Source of the DNA: Methylobacterium adhaesivum
GTDB taxonomy: Bacteria > Pseudomonadota > Alphaproteobacteria > Rhizobiales > Beijerinckiaceae
Direction: 5' to 3'
DNA: 64,000 bases
Assembly (NCBI RefSeq): GCF_022179065.1
Contig: NZ_BPQD01000001.1
Coordinates: 434,001 to 498,000, forward strand
Positions 37,326-45,604 of the stretch are shown here, one piece after another. The notes below the pieces were generated by a model. That model worked only from the letters and a program-made list of their open reading frames with translations. It was not told the DNA's origin and searched no databases. Numbering within the stretch: position 1 is the first letter of the stretch; each line of letters starts with the position of its first letter. A program made the translations under genes and the position numbers.

Positions 37326-38420
37326 ATGACATCAAGCCAAGCACCGGCCGTGACGCGCGCGCCCTCGCGAAAAGGTCTGTTCGTCCCCTTCATCCTGCTC
37401 GCCACCCTGGTCGTCCTGTGGTCCATCGCCTGGTTCTGGGTGCGCGACCGGGCGACCCGCGAGATGGATGCCTGGATCGCCGCCGAGGCGGCGGCGGGAC
37501 GGAGCTGGACCTGCGCCGACCGGTCGATCTCAGGGTATCCGTTCCGCATCGAACTGCGCTGCGCCTCACTGGCATTTACCCGGGCCGACAGCCGCTTCAC
37601 CCTCGGGCCGGTCACCGCCGTGGTTCAGGTGTACCAGCCGCGCCAGGGCATCCTGGAGGCGACCGGACCGTTCCATGTCGAGCAGGGCGACCTCACCGGC
37701 GACGTAACCTGGACCTCCTTGAGTGCGAGCTTCCACGGAGCGTCCGAGGGCTTCGTGCGGGCTTCCCTCGTGGTCGATGCCCTGAACGGCACCGTGCGCG
37801 GCGCCGGGCAGCCCGACATCGCCTTCGAGGCGCCGCATCTCGAGGCCCACGGTCGACCGACCCCGGGACGCTTCGCCTCCGATGGGGCCATCGATCTCAG
37901 CCTGCGCGTCGCCAAGGCCCGGATTCCCCTCGTCGATCCCTTCGTGGGCAACACGGACCCGACGGACATCGATCTCGATGCCACCGTGAACCGGGCCACC
38001 ACCTTGCGGACGGGCACGGTGGCGCGGGAACTGGAGGCCTGGCGCCGCGCCGGCGGCAGCCTCGACATCGCCCTGCTGTCGCTGGCCAAGGGCAACCGCC
38101 GGGTGCAGGCCCACGGGAGCCTCGCCATCGATTCGGCTCATCGTCCCGAGGGACAGATCGACCTGCGCGCCGCGGGCGTCGAAGCCGTCGTCGGCCAGAT
38201 CATGGGTCAGCGCCTCGGCGCCGAGAAGGGCGCCCTCATCGGCAATCTCGTCGGCCAGTTCCTCGGCGGAGGGCGCCGCGCCCGCGCCGAGGCCGAGCCG
38301 GAGGCCGCCCCCCGGGGCGATCCCGCCCTGAAGGCCCTGCCTCCGTTGCGCCTCACGGAAGGCCACCTGATGCTCGGCCCGTTCCCGATTCCCAATGTCG
38401 AGATTCCCCCGCTCTATTGA
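37326..38420 (+). CDS. DUF2125 family membrane-anchored protein
   Basis: 364 residues. One N-terminal membrane helix (GLFVPFILLATLVVLWSIAWFWV) with a large periplasmic beta-rich domain. The region WTCADRSISGYPFRIELRCASLAFTRAD is typical of DUF2125 proteins, and later repeats (LDIALLSLAKGNRRVQAHGSLAID, GQIDLRAAGVEAVVGQIMG) look like the AsmA-related lipid-transport fold. The function is unknown. Start ATG at 37326 with only a weak ribosome site. Confidence 0.8.
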   Translation: MTSSQAPAVTRAPSRKGLFVPFILLATLVVLWSIAWFWVRDRATREMDAWIAAEAAAGRSWTCADRSISGYPFRIELRCASLAFTRADSRFTLGPVTAVVQVYQPRQGILEATGPFHVEQGDLTGDVTWTSLSASFHGASEGFVRASLVVDALNGTVRGAGQPDIAFEAPHLEAHGRPTPGRFASDGAIDLSLRVAKARIPLVDPFVGNTDPTDIDLDATVNRATTLRTGTVARELEAWRRAGGSLDIALLSLAKGNRRVQAHGSLAIDSAHRPEGQIDLRAAGVEAVVGQIMGQRLGAEKGALIGNLVGQFLGGGRRARAEAEPEAAPRGDPALKALPPLRLTEGHLMLGPFPIPNVEIPPLY

Positions 38421-38570
38421 GCAGGAAGCCGCCATGATCGGAGAGGATGTCGCGAAATCGGCGATTTCGACGGCGTCTCGCTCACATCCCGTTGAACGGA
38501 ATCCGTCGCAGGGCGTTTGAACGGTCAAGCTCACGCCACAGCGGTTGGGCGCGCGCCGGAGTTCCGTACC

Positions 38571-38726
38571 ATGACCTTGACCACCATTCTCCTCATCATC
38601 CTCATCCTCGCGGTCCTCGGTGGCGGCAACTTCCTCGGCGGCGGTGCCTATCGTGGCCAGAGCTTCGGCCTGGGCGGCATCCTCATCATCATCCTCATCG
38701 TTCTGCTGGTCACCGGCCGGCTCTGA
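38571..38726 (+). CDS. DUF3309-like small hydrophobic protein
   Basis: 51 residues, almost entirely membrane-embedded: TILLIILILAVLGGGNFLGG, a short glycine/aromatic loop (GAYRGQSFGLGG), then ILIIILIVLLVTGRL. This two-helix pattern ending in GRL is that of DUF3309 proteins, which are abundant in Methylobacterium and Bradyrhizobium. The function is unknown. The ATG at 38571 is preferred over an upstream in-frame start that adds 18 polar residues. Confidence 0.7.
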   Translation: MTLTTILLIILILAVLGGGNFLGGGAYRGQSFGLGGILIIILIVLLVTGRL

Positions 38727-38794
38727 GCCGGCGGCCGCACGATTGAAGCGCGGATCCGTTCGGTGACGGCACCGGAGGGATCCGCCTGGGATGG

Positions 38795-40150
38795 TCAGGG
38801 CTGGCAGGCGATCCCCACGATGGCACCTGCCAGCTTTGCCGCCGTGGCTCCCGCAGTACCGCCCGTCGCGGCGGTCGTAGTCACGCCGGCCGATGCGAGG
38901 AAGGCGCCGATCCGCTCGGCCGGTACGGCATCGTAGCGGGCCGGCGGGACCACGCCTGCGACCATGCGGGGTGCGGAAGGATAGACGGAGACGAGCCCGG
39001 TAAGGTGGCCGGCCCCGTCGAAGATCGGCGCGCCGCCCGCTCCGGGTTGGAGCGGCGCCGTGATCCGGCCATCGGCCGCGAGAGCCCCCGGCGCCGCCGT
39101 CGCCGCGCCCCCGGCCTCGGCGCTCATCACCAGGACGGCCTCGGACGAAACCGCCCCCTCCCGACGCAGGGCCGGCGGGGCGACGGCATCGGGCAGGCCC
39201 GCGACATCGAGCAGAATCAGGGCGGCTTCGCGCGTCGCGATGCGGGCCGACCGGCCGCCGACGCGCGGGGATGCGCAGCCGTCGAGGGCGGCGGCGCTCG
39301 TGAGCACCCGGCCGGCTGCTACTGTAAGGCCCGTCGCGGCGGGCGCGGCGGGCGGCGGCACGAGGCGGACGACGGGAGTTGCCGGAGCCGAATTCGGGAA
39401 CGGCACGAAGCTGTTGGCGATGGCGATCACGACGCGGTCGAACGTCTCGGCGAGACCCTTGTCGTAGCCGAGCGTCAGGCCGCGTAGGCCCGTCTCGCCG
39501 GCCGCGTAGCGGATGTAGGACTTCCCCGTGGCGGTCTCGGCGGTGACGACAAGGAAATCCGGCCGCTGGAGCTTGTAGGTCACCCGCCGCTCGGGCGTCG
39601 GCGCGGTGAGCCGCGCGAACACCGCGTCGAGGCTTGTCTCCCCGGGGGGAAACGACTTGGCCTCCACGGTGATCCGCCCGTCCGCGCTCTGCCAACGGGT
39701 ACCGCCGGGGATCGGTCCGCGTTTGGGCAGCAGGCGTTCGGGCAAGCCGAGCACGGTGCCGCTTCCCGGATCCGGCTTGATGACGAAGCCGGCTTGGTTC
39801 CGGGCCGCCGCCCCGGCCTTCAGGAGTGCCGCGCGGGCGGCCGCATCGAGGAGCGCGGTTCCGCCGCTCCGGGTCCGGTAGGCGCTGAGCGCGTCGTAGG
39901 TGCGTTTGCCGAAGGTGCCGGTGACGACGGCGTTGAGGTCGCCCGTCCAGACGAGGGCGTCCTGCACACCCCGGCGTTCGGCTTCCGGAAGGGCCTCGAA
40001 CGCCGCCTTGGCCGCCTCGAAGGCCGGATCGGGCGCGGTGGTTTTCGCAGCGGGCGCGGCGGGCTTGGGCGCCTGAGCCAGGGCCAGCACCGGAGCGAGC
40101 CCCAAGGCCGCGCACCCCGCCATCCAACCGGCCCGCACCCGTCGCGCCAT
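38795..40150 (-). CDS. Exported protein with peptidoglycan-binding and degenerate trypsin-like domains
   Basis: 451 residues. A signal peptide (MAGCAALGLAPVLALAQA), then a PG_binding_1-like segment (ERRGVQDALVWTGDLNAVVTGTFGKRTYDALSAY), a middle domain, and a C-terminal region laid out like a trypsin-fold protease. Where an active enzyme has GxSGGP, this reads PGAGGAPIFD, so the catalytic serine is missing. It may be a pseudo-protease or binding protein acting on the cell wall. Divergent from yfhM with about 150 bases between starts. The domain assignment is by pattern only. Confidence 0.65.
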   Translation of the reverse strand: MARRVRAGWMAGCAALGLAPVLALAQAPKPAAPAAKTTAPDPAFEAAKAAFEALPEAERRGVQDALVWTGDLNAVVTGTFGKRTYDALSAYRTRSGGTALLDAAARAALLKAGAAARNQAGFVIKPDPGSGTVLGLPERLLPKRGPIPGGTRWQSADGRITVEAKSFPPGETSLDAVFARLTAPTPERRVTYKLQRPDFLVVTAETATGKSYIRYAAGETGLRGLTLGYDKGLAETFDRVVIAIANSFVPFPNSAPATPVVRLVPPPAAPAATGLTVAAGRVLTSAAALDGCASPRVGGRSARIATREAALILLDVAGLPDAVAPPALRREGAVSSEAVLVMSAEAGGAATAAPGALAADGRITAPLQPGAGGAPIFDGAGHLTGLVSVYPSAPRMVAGVVPPARYDAVPAERIGAFLASAGVTTTAATGGTAGATAAKLAGAIVGIACQP

Positions 40151-40302
40151 GTGATCCGTGCCTCCCGAGCGAGGGACGGAGCTTGGCAGAGGCCCATCGC
40201 GAATTCCAGGGTTCCCGGATCCGGATTGCGGGCGGGAGGCGAAGTGCTACGGTCCTGAGACCGCGCCACTGTGCGGACGGCGTCGAGTCGATGGAGTGGG
40301 CG

Positions 40303-43300
40303 ATGGCGGGATCGGCGGGATATCGGCACACGGTGATCGTTGCGGCCGGCGCGCTTCTCCTCACGGGCTTACTCGGCCTACCCGCGCGGGCACAGGCCCC
40401 TGGCGGGCCGCCGGCAAAGGCGACCCTCAAGGCGGCGGCACCACAAAAGATCTTCCAGCGCGAGGCGCTCGCCAGCGACGGAGTCCGCCTCGAAGCCGCC
40501 CTCAAGGCCGAGGCCGCCCCCTCGCGCCCGGCCGCGAAGGCACGGGCCGAGGGCGAAGTCCTCATGGAAGCGGAGAAGCCGGCCGAAGCCCTCAAGCCCC
40601 TCGGCGCGGCCGTGGCCGCCGAGCCAGGCAATCCCGCGAACTGGCTCGCCTATGCCCGCGCCGCGAGCGCCGTCGGCAACGGCGAGACCGGGGACTATGC
40701 CGCCCGCCTGCGTCTGCGCCGCAACGCCAGGGCCGCCGCCTATGTCGGCTACCTTCGGGCGGCCACCGCCGCCGGGGAGGCTGCGGCGCTCGCCACCCTC
40801 GGCGAGGTTCAGGCCGCTGAATCCGAATGGCGCCCGTCCCTGGAAGCCTATCGCGCCAGCCTCGCGCTGGCCGACGACGCGCAGGTGCGCGAGACCTACG
40901 AAGGGCTGCGCGCCGAGCACGGGTTCCGCATCCTCGACTACAAGGTCGATTCCGATGCGGCGGCCCCGCGCGTCTGCTTCCAGTTCTCGGAAAGCCTGGC
41001 CCCGAAGACCGACTTCGCCCCCTTCGTCGCCGTCTCGGGCGCGGCCAACGCCGCCGTGACCGGCAGCGGCCAGCAGATCTGCGTCGATGGCCTCAAGCAC
41101 GGCGAGCGTTACGCGTTCGTCCTGCGCCAGGGCATCCCGTCGGCGGTGGGCGAGACGCTCCTGAAATCGGGAGATTACGAGGTCTATGTCCGCGACCGCT
41201 CGCCCCAGGTGCGCTTCACCGGCCGCAACTACGTCCTGCCGCGCACGGGACAGGCCGGGGTGCCCCTGGTTTCGGTCAACGCGCCGAAACTCGATGTCGA
41301 GGTGCTGCGCATCGGCGATCGCGGCCTGCTCCCCTCCCTGCGCTCGGAGGACTTCCTGAGTCAGCTCAACGGTTCGACGGCGAAGGCCATCGCCGAGCAG
41401 AAGGGCCAGGGGGTCTGGAAGGGCGTGCTGGAGACGGCCAAGGCCGACCTGAACGCGGAGGTCGTCACGGCCTTTCCCGTACTCCAGGCGGTCGGCAAGC
41501 TCGAGCCCGGCCTCTACGTCATGCTGGCCCAGCCCTCGGGTGTCGCCGCCACGGTGGACGAGGAGGGGGGCTACGAGCCCCGGGCGACGCAGTGGTTCGT
41601 GGTCTCGGACCTCGGGCTCACGGTGTTCAAGGGCCGCGACGGCGTCCACGTCTTCGCCCGGTCCCTCGCCTCGGCCGCCGTGGTGGTGGGCGCGGAGATC
41701 CGGCTGGTGGCCCGCAACAACGAGGTTCTGGCTACCGCCAAGACCGACGCGCAGGGCCACGTCGCCTTCGCGCCGGGCCTCGCGCGTGGGGAGGGCGGGA
41801 TCGCGCCGGGCCTCGTGGTTGCCCAGATGGGCGACGATTACGGCTTCCTCGATCTCAACCAATCCGCCTTCGACCTCACGGATCGCGGCGTGAAGGGCCG
41901 CCCTCAGCCCGGTGCGGTGGAGGCCTACGTGTTTCCCGAGCGCGGGGTCTACCGTTCGGGCGAGACCGTGAACCTCACCGCCCTCCTGCGCGATGCCGCC
42001 GGGGTCGCCGTGCCCGACCTGCCCCTGACCCTGGTGCTCAAGCGGCCAGACGGCGTCGAGGCGCGTCGCGTCGCCGTGTCGGATGCGGGCCTCGGCGGGC
42101 GGTCGCTCGCCGTGCCCCTCCTGGCGGGCGCCATGCACGGCACCTGGCGGGTGTCGGCCTATACCGACCCCAAGGCGCCGGCCATCGGCGAGGCGAGCTT
42201 CCTCGTCGAGGACTACGTGCCCGAGCGCCTGGAGGTGACGCTGTCGAGTCCCGCCCCGAGCCTCACGTCGGGAGCATCAGCCACCCTCGATGTCGCCGCG
42301 CGCTACCTCTACGGCGCGCCGGGCGCCGGACTCGAGGTGTCCGGCACCGTGGTGGTGCAGCAGGCGGCGGGCAGTGGCATTAAGGGCTTGGAGGGCTTCT
42401 CCGTCGGCCTCGACGACGAGCGGGTCGAGGCCGTCTCCCAGGAGATCGAGGCGCGGGCTACCACGGACGCGCAAGGGGCCGCCCGCCTTACCGTGCCGGT
42501 GCCGGTTCTCGCCGCGCCGCGCCCCACTGAGGCGCGGATCACCCTCCTGGTCGGCGAGCCGGGCGGCCGGGCGCTGTCGCGCAGCCTCACCCTGCCGATC
42601 CTGCCCGACGGCCCCGTGCTCGCCATTCGCAAGACCTTTTCTGGCGATCTGCCCGAGGGCGGCACCGCCGGCTTCGAGGTGGCGATGGCCGCGCCCGACG
42701 GGCGGCGTCTGGCCCAGGCGAGCGTCGCCTGGACCCTGCAGAGGGTCGAGAAGTCGTACCAATGGTACCGCGAGGGCGGGCGCTGGTCGTTCGAGCCCGT
42801 CACCAGCACCCGGCGCATCGCCGACGGCACCCTCGACCTCAAGCCCGATTCCCTCGGCCGGATCGCGTCGGCGGTTAGCTACGGCACCTACCGCCTGGAG
42901 ACGAGCGTCCCCGGCCGGCCGCAGGCGACCGCGAGCGTCACCTTCACCGTCGGCTGGGGCGGGGGCGAGACGGCGGACTTGCCCGATCTGCTGGATCTTC
43001 GCCTCGACAAGGCGGCCTACGCCGCCGGCGACACCCTCCGGGCGCGCCTCCAGCCACGCTTTGCCGGTCAGGCCACCCTGGCGGTGGTGAGCGACCGGGT
43101 CCACGCCGTGCTGACCGTGGCGGTGCCGAGTGGCGGCACCACCGTCGACATCCCCGTCAAGCCCGAATGGGGGGCGGGCGCCTACCTCGTCGCCACCGCC
43201 TACCGGCCCCTCGATCAGGCGGCCAAGCGCCTGCCAGGGCGCGCCCTCGGGGTGGCGTGGTTCGCCGTCGATCCGGCGAGCCGCAGCCTCGCCGTCACCG

Positions 43301-45600
43301 TGGAAGCCCCAGCCAAGGCCAGACCCCGCGAAACCCTGACCCTGCCGATCCGCCTCGCCGGCCTCGGCGCCGGGGAGACGGCCCGGGTGAGCGTCGCCCT
43401 CGTCGATGTCGGCATCCTCAACCTGACCCGCTACGAGGCCCCCGATCCGTTCCGCCACTTCTTTGGCCAGAAGGCCCTGGGACCGGAGATCCGCGACCTC
43501 TACGGATACCTCATCGACGGGATGCAGGGGACGCTCGGGGCCATCCGCTCCGGTGGCGACGGCGGGGCTGCCGAACTCGCCGACACGCCCCCGACCCAGG
43601 CGCCGCTCGCCCTCTATTCCGGCCCCGTCACCGTCGGCCCCGACGGCCGGGCCAGCGTCAGCTTTCCGCTGCCGGCCTTCAACGGCACCGGCCGGGTCAT
43701 GGTCACGGCCTGGAGCCGCGCCAAGGTCGGGTCGGCACAGGCCGACGTGATCATCCGCGATCCCGTCATCCTCACCGGCACCTTGCCGCGCTTCCTCAAT
43801 GTCGGCGACCGCTCGCGCTTCCACATCGCCATCGACAACGTCGAGGGGCAGGCCGGCGACTACACGGTGGATCTCGGCCTCACCGGCTCCGTGGTCGTGG
43901 GCGCCGAGGCGCTTCACAGGACCCTGCACCTGCAGGCCGGGGCCAAGGGCGCCCTGGTGATCCCCCTTACGGCCGCCGGTCCGGGCACCGCGCGCCTCGA
44001 CGTGACGCTCTCCGGCCCCGGCCTGCCGCCCGGCATCGGCCAGAGCTTCGCCCTCGCGATCGGCGCCGGCACCGGGCCCCTGGCCCGTCGCACGGTGCAG
44101 CCGCTCCCTCCCGGTGCGACCCTGCGGGTGACGGACGAACTCCTGGCCGACATCCTGCCCGGCACCGGGGCCGTCTCGGTCTCGTCCGCGACGCTCGCGG
44201 GAATCGACGTGCCGGCCCTACTCCAGGCCCTCGAACGCTATCCCTATGCCTGCTCCGAGCAGACCGTGAGCCGGGCGATGCCGCTGCTCGCCCTCAGCCG
44301 GGCGGCGCCGCAGGATCGCATGGGCCTCGACGACACGGTGGACACCCGCATCCGCGAGGCCATCGACCGTGTGCTCGCCCGGCAGGGCTCGGCGGGCGAT
44401 TTTGGGCTGTGGTCGGTCGGCGGCCAGACCGACGTCTGGCTCAACGCCTACGTCACCGACTTCCTCACCCGGGCGCGCGAGCGGGGATTCGCCGTGCCGG
44501 CGACCGCCTTCGCCAGCGCCCTCGACAGCCTGCGCAACGCCGTCGCCAACACGAGCGAGGTGCGGGACGGGGGCATGGACATTGCCTACGCGGCCTATGT
44601 GCTGGCCCGCAACGGCCGCCCGGTGATGGGGGACCTGCGCTACCTCGCCGACACCAAGCTCGACGCCTTCGCGACTGCCCTGGGGCGCGGCCAGATCGCG
44701 GCAGCGCTGGCGCTGCTCGGTGACCGGGGGCGGGCGGCCAAGGCCTTCGCCTCGGCCGTGACGGCGCTGAAGGGGCCGGGCCTCGTAGACCGGCCGGATT
44801 ACGGCTCGCGCCTGCGCGACGGCGCCGGCCTCCTGACGCTGGCCGCCGAGACCGGGCTCGCCCGCGATGCGGTCCAGCCCCTGGCGGCTCTCGTCGCCGA
44901 GGAACGCCAGGACGGGCGCCCGACGAGCACGCAGGAGAACGCCTGGATGGTGATGGCCGCGCAAGGCCTCGCCAAGGACGCCGACGCCCTGCGCTTCAGC
45001 ATCGACGGCGTACCCGTGACCGGCGCCCTGGCGCGGCTCTATCGCGGCGAGGCCCTGGCTTCAATGCCCGTCGCCCTCGTCAACACCGGCAGCACGACGG
45101 CCCAGGTGGTGGTGAGCGTCGTCGGCAATCCCATTGCGCCCGAGCCCGCCGAATCGCGCGGTTATGCCATCGAGCGGACCTATCACCGCCTCGACGGCAC
45201 GCCCGTCGATCTCATCCAAGGTGTCCGCCAGAACGATCGCCTCGTGGTCGTCCTCAAGGTGACGGAGGCCAAGGCCAGCCCCGGCCGCCTGCTCCTCGTC
45301 GACCGCCTGCCGGCGGGCCTGGAGATCGACAACCCGAAACTCCTCGATGCCGACGCGTTGACGGGCCTCGCCTTCGCCAAGTCCGACGTGGCGCCGGTCT
45401 ACACGTCGTTCCGTGACGACCGGTTCGTCGCCGCCTACGAGCGCACGGCCGAGCAGTCGGCGTTCTTCCGCGTCGCCTACACCGTACGGGCCGTGTCGCC
45501 GGGCACCTACGTCCATCCGGCAGCCACCATCGAGGACATGTACCGGCCCGAGCGCTTTGGGCGCACGGGCTTCGGCTCGCTGGTGGTGAGCGCGAAATAG
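40303..45600 (+). CDS. yfhM: Bacterial alpha-2-macroglobulin
   Basis: Periplasmic protease-trapping protein thought to protect the cell after outer-membrane breach. 1765 residues, close to the family norm of about 1650-1800. A signal peptide (VIVAAGALLLTGLLGLPARAQA) without a lipobox cysteine leads into repeated MG domains (for example YVFPERGVYRSGETVNLTALLRD). The thioester motif CSEQ is at 1317-1320, so it is the covalent-trapping type. The ATG at 40303 is chosen because GGAGTGGG is just upstream; longer readings start at 40183 or 40291. pbpC begins five bases after the stop, the classic pairing. Confidence 0.94.
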   Translation: MAGSAGYRHTVIVAAGALLLTGLLGLPARAQAPGGPPAKATLKAAAPQKIFQREALASDGVRLEAALKAEAAPSRPAAKARAEGEVLMEAEKPAEALKPLGAAVAAEPGNPANWLAYARAASAVGNGETGDYAARLRLRRNARAAAYVGYLRAATAAGEAAALATLGEVQAAESEWRPSLEAYRASLALADDAQVRETYEGLRAEHGFRILDYKVDSDAAAPRVCFQFSESLAPKTDFAPFVAVSGAANAAVTGSGQQICVDGLKHGERYAFVLRQGIPSAVGETLLKSGDYEVYVRDRSPQVRFTGRNYVLPRTGQAGVPLVSVNAPKLDVEVLRIGDRGLLPSLRSEDFLSQLNGSTAKAIAEQKGQGVWKGVLETAKADLNAEVVTAFPVLQAVGKLEPGLYVMLAQPSGVAATVDEEGGYEPRATQWFVVSDLGLTVFKGRDGVHVFARSLASAAVVVGAEIRLVARNNEVLATAKTDAQGHVAFAPGLARGEGGIAPGLVVAQMGDDYGFLDLNQSAFDLTDRGVKGRPQPGAVEAYVFPERGVYRSGETVNLTALLRDAAGVAVPDLPLTLVLKRPDGVEARRVAVSDAGLGGRSLAVPLLAGAMHGTWRVSAYTDPKAPAIGEASFLVEDYVPERLEVTLSSPAPSLTSGASATLDVAARYLYGAPGAGLEVSGTVVVQQAAGSGIKGLEGFSVGLDDERVEAVSQEIEARATTDAQGAARLTVPVPVLAAPRPTEARITLLVGEPGGRALSRSLTLPILPDGPVLAIRKTFSGDLPEGGTAGFEVAMAAPDGRRLAQASVAWTLQRVEKSYQWYREGGRWSFEPVTSTRRIADGTLDLKPDSLGRIASAVSYGTYRLETSVPGRPQATASVTFTVGWGGGETADLPDLLDLRLDKAAYAAGDTLRARLQPRFAGQATLAVVSDRVHAVLTVAVPSGGTTVDIPVKPEWGAGAYLVATAYRPLDQAAKRLPGRALGVAWFAVDPASRSLAVTVEAPAKARPRETLTLPIRLAGLGAGETARVSVALVDVGILNLTRYEAPDPFRHFFGQKALGPEIRDLYGYLIDGMQGTLGAIRSGGDGGAAELADTPPTQAPLALYSGPVTVGPDGRASVSFPLPAFNGTGRVMVTAWSRAKVGSAQADVIIRDPVILTGTLPRFLNVGDRSRFHIAIDNVEGQAGDYTVDLGLTGSVVVGAEALHRTLHLQAGAKGALVIPLTAAGPGTARLDVTLSGPGLPPGIGQSFALAIGAGTGPLARRTVQPLPPGATLRVTDELLADILPGTGAVSVSSATLAGIDVPALLQALERYPYACSEQTVSRAMPLLALSRAAPQDRMGLDDTVDTRIREAIDRVLARQGSAGDFGLWSVGGQTDVWLNAYVTDFLTRARERGFAVPATAFASALDSLRNAVANTSEVRDGGMDIAYAAYVLARNGRPVMGDLRYLADTKLDAFATALGRGQIAAALALLGDRGRAAKAFASAVTALKGPGLVDRPDYGSRLRDGAGLLTLAAETGLARDAVQPLAALVAEERQDGRPTSTQENAWMVMAAQGLAKDADALRFSIDGVPVTGALARLYRGEALASMPVALVNTGSTTAQVVVSVVGNPIAPEPAESRGYAIERTYHRLDGTPVDLIQGVRQNDRLVVVLKVTEAKASPGRLLLVDRLPAGLEIDNPKLLDADALTGLAFAKSDVAPVYTSFRDDRFVAAYERTAEQSAFFRVAYTVRAVSPGTYVHPAATIEDMYRPERFGRTGFGSLVVSAK

Positions 45601-45604
45601 GGCG

